Shown here piece after piece: positions 63,617 through 64,000 of a DNA stretch of 64,000 bases. The DNA comes from Spizellomyces punctatus DAOM BR117. Its lineage: Eukaryota; Chytridiomycota; Chytridiomycetes; Spizellomycetales; Spizellomycetaceae. The notes below the pieces were generated by a model. The model made no database searches. It saw only the letters and a list, made by a program, of their open reading frames with translations, and was not told where the DNA came from. Within the stretch, counting starts at the first letter, position 1. Every line of letters begins with the position of its first letter. The stretch is taken from assembly GCF_000182565.1 (NCBI RefSeq), contig NW_015971539.1:1607219-1671218 (forward strand). The letters run 5' to 3'. Made by a program: the position numbers and the translations under genes.

Positions 63617-64000
63617 CTATGGTACTCTGTCCAGCAGTAGCGACTCAATATCTGGCGAGCAAACAAATCTCTTCGATACATCGCCAAGGATATAACAAGC
63701 CGGTTTCTCCGCGTCAACCGCGACCACGTTTTGCAAGAAGCTCGTCTCAGGCCCTGGCGTAACCTGTGCATATGCAAGTCTAATGAGCTCCAGTTCTCAA
63801 CAATAGATCGCGAAGCGATACTCACGTCAAACATGATATTGCCCATTTTTAGCTTCATCTTGCCCGATCGATATAGCACCAGTTTGCCCACTCTACCATC
63901 GGGACCAACTGACTTTTGCGCCGCATCTGGATCGGTTTTTATCTTTGGGTCTGCCTTTACGTGCACAGGCCGTGAGTCTGTGGAGACCTGTGCTTCGACC
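63617..64000 (-). CDS. RNA polymerase III subunit RPC4, 3' part
   Basis: C-terminal part of the RPC53/POLR3D subunit, running off the right edge. The visible exon (64000-63826) codes GPDGRVGKLVLYRSGKMKLK and MGNIMFDV. After an intron (GTGAGT..CACAG) the last exon (63763-63617) codes TPGPETSFLQNVVAVDAEKP, ILGDVSKRFVCSPDIESLL and the stop. This is the conserved RPC4 C-terminus that pairs with RPC5/RPC37 for termination and reinitiation. The N-terminal part lies outside the window. Confidence 0.88.

Overview
The window is about 64 kb of nuclear DNA from a eukaryote, most likely a zoosporic (chytrid-type) fungus. Almost every gene is a mosaic of short exons joined by introns of about 45-100 bp with GT..AG ends, and reading frames match across the junctions. 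The gene set fits such a fungus: fungal ERG8 and a class II DAHP synthase, plus genes typical of flagellated or early-branching fungi (spastin, a POMGNT2-like GT61 enzyme with an FN3 tail, a CNBD2-like tandem cyclic-nucleotide-binding protein, a Tuba-like DH-BAR-SH3 scaffold). A Fanzor locus whose left end sits beside CATA points to Spizellomyces or a relative; this placement is inference. A run of 277 Ns marks a draft scaffold.

Layout: 1-6 kb has the 3' part of pyrroline-5-carboxylate reductase, a small membrane protein (minus strand) and a DH-BAR-SH3 RhoGEF. 6-11.2 kb has a mucin-like single-pass membrane protein, a tRNA-like Pol III unit and the inositol pyrophosphate synthase VIP1. 11.5-19.2 kb has a small TATA-driven gene, COP9 subunit 7, an acidic repeat/coiled-coil protein and a chromodomain/zinc-finger protein with micro-exons. 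19.6-25.4 kb has spastin, a divergent SDR-like protein and RIO2 kinase, which runs up to the gap. 25.7-32.3 kb is the accessory part: decayed reading frames, a small double zinc-ribbon protein, the Fanzor element (about 28,150-30,271), a tandem CsaA-type tRNA-binding protein, and a compound tandem repeat under a strong TATA promoter. 32.6-42.3 kb has the tandem cyclic-nucleotide-binding protein, class II DAHP synthase head-to-head with ERG8, a double ATP-grasp (Ddl-like) fusion and tRNA-Ser(AGA). 42.5-50.6 kb is separase. 50.9-64 kb has RBX1, RBM8A/Y14, an SMP-like small protein, the GT61 glycosyltransferase, an NTF2-like protein, a CaM-kinase-like kinase, MIC60 and the 3' part of RNA polymerase III subunit RPC4.

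Genes are independent transcription units with no operons. Several pairs share short divergent promoters (DAHP synthase/ERG8 97 bp; RBX1/RBM8A 415 bp; the 77-residue gene/CSN7 about 600 bp).

The most notable locus is the Fanzor element. It encodes a eukaryotic TnpB-like RNA-guided nuclease with a basic NLS-like start, RuvC-I Asp, the relocated RuvC-II Glu, a zinc ribbon and RuvC-III Asp. It is interrupted by a single frame change. It is bounded by a short inverted repeat flanked by TA, and the inferred empty site is a palindrome preceded by CATA. A candidate guide-RNA scaffold with a perfect hairpin lies at its right end.
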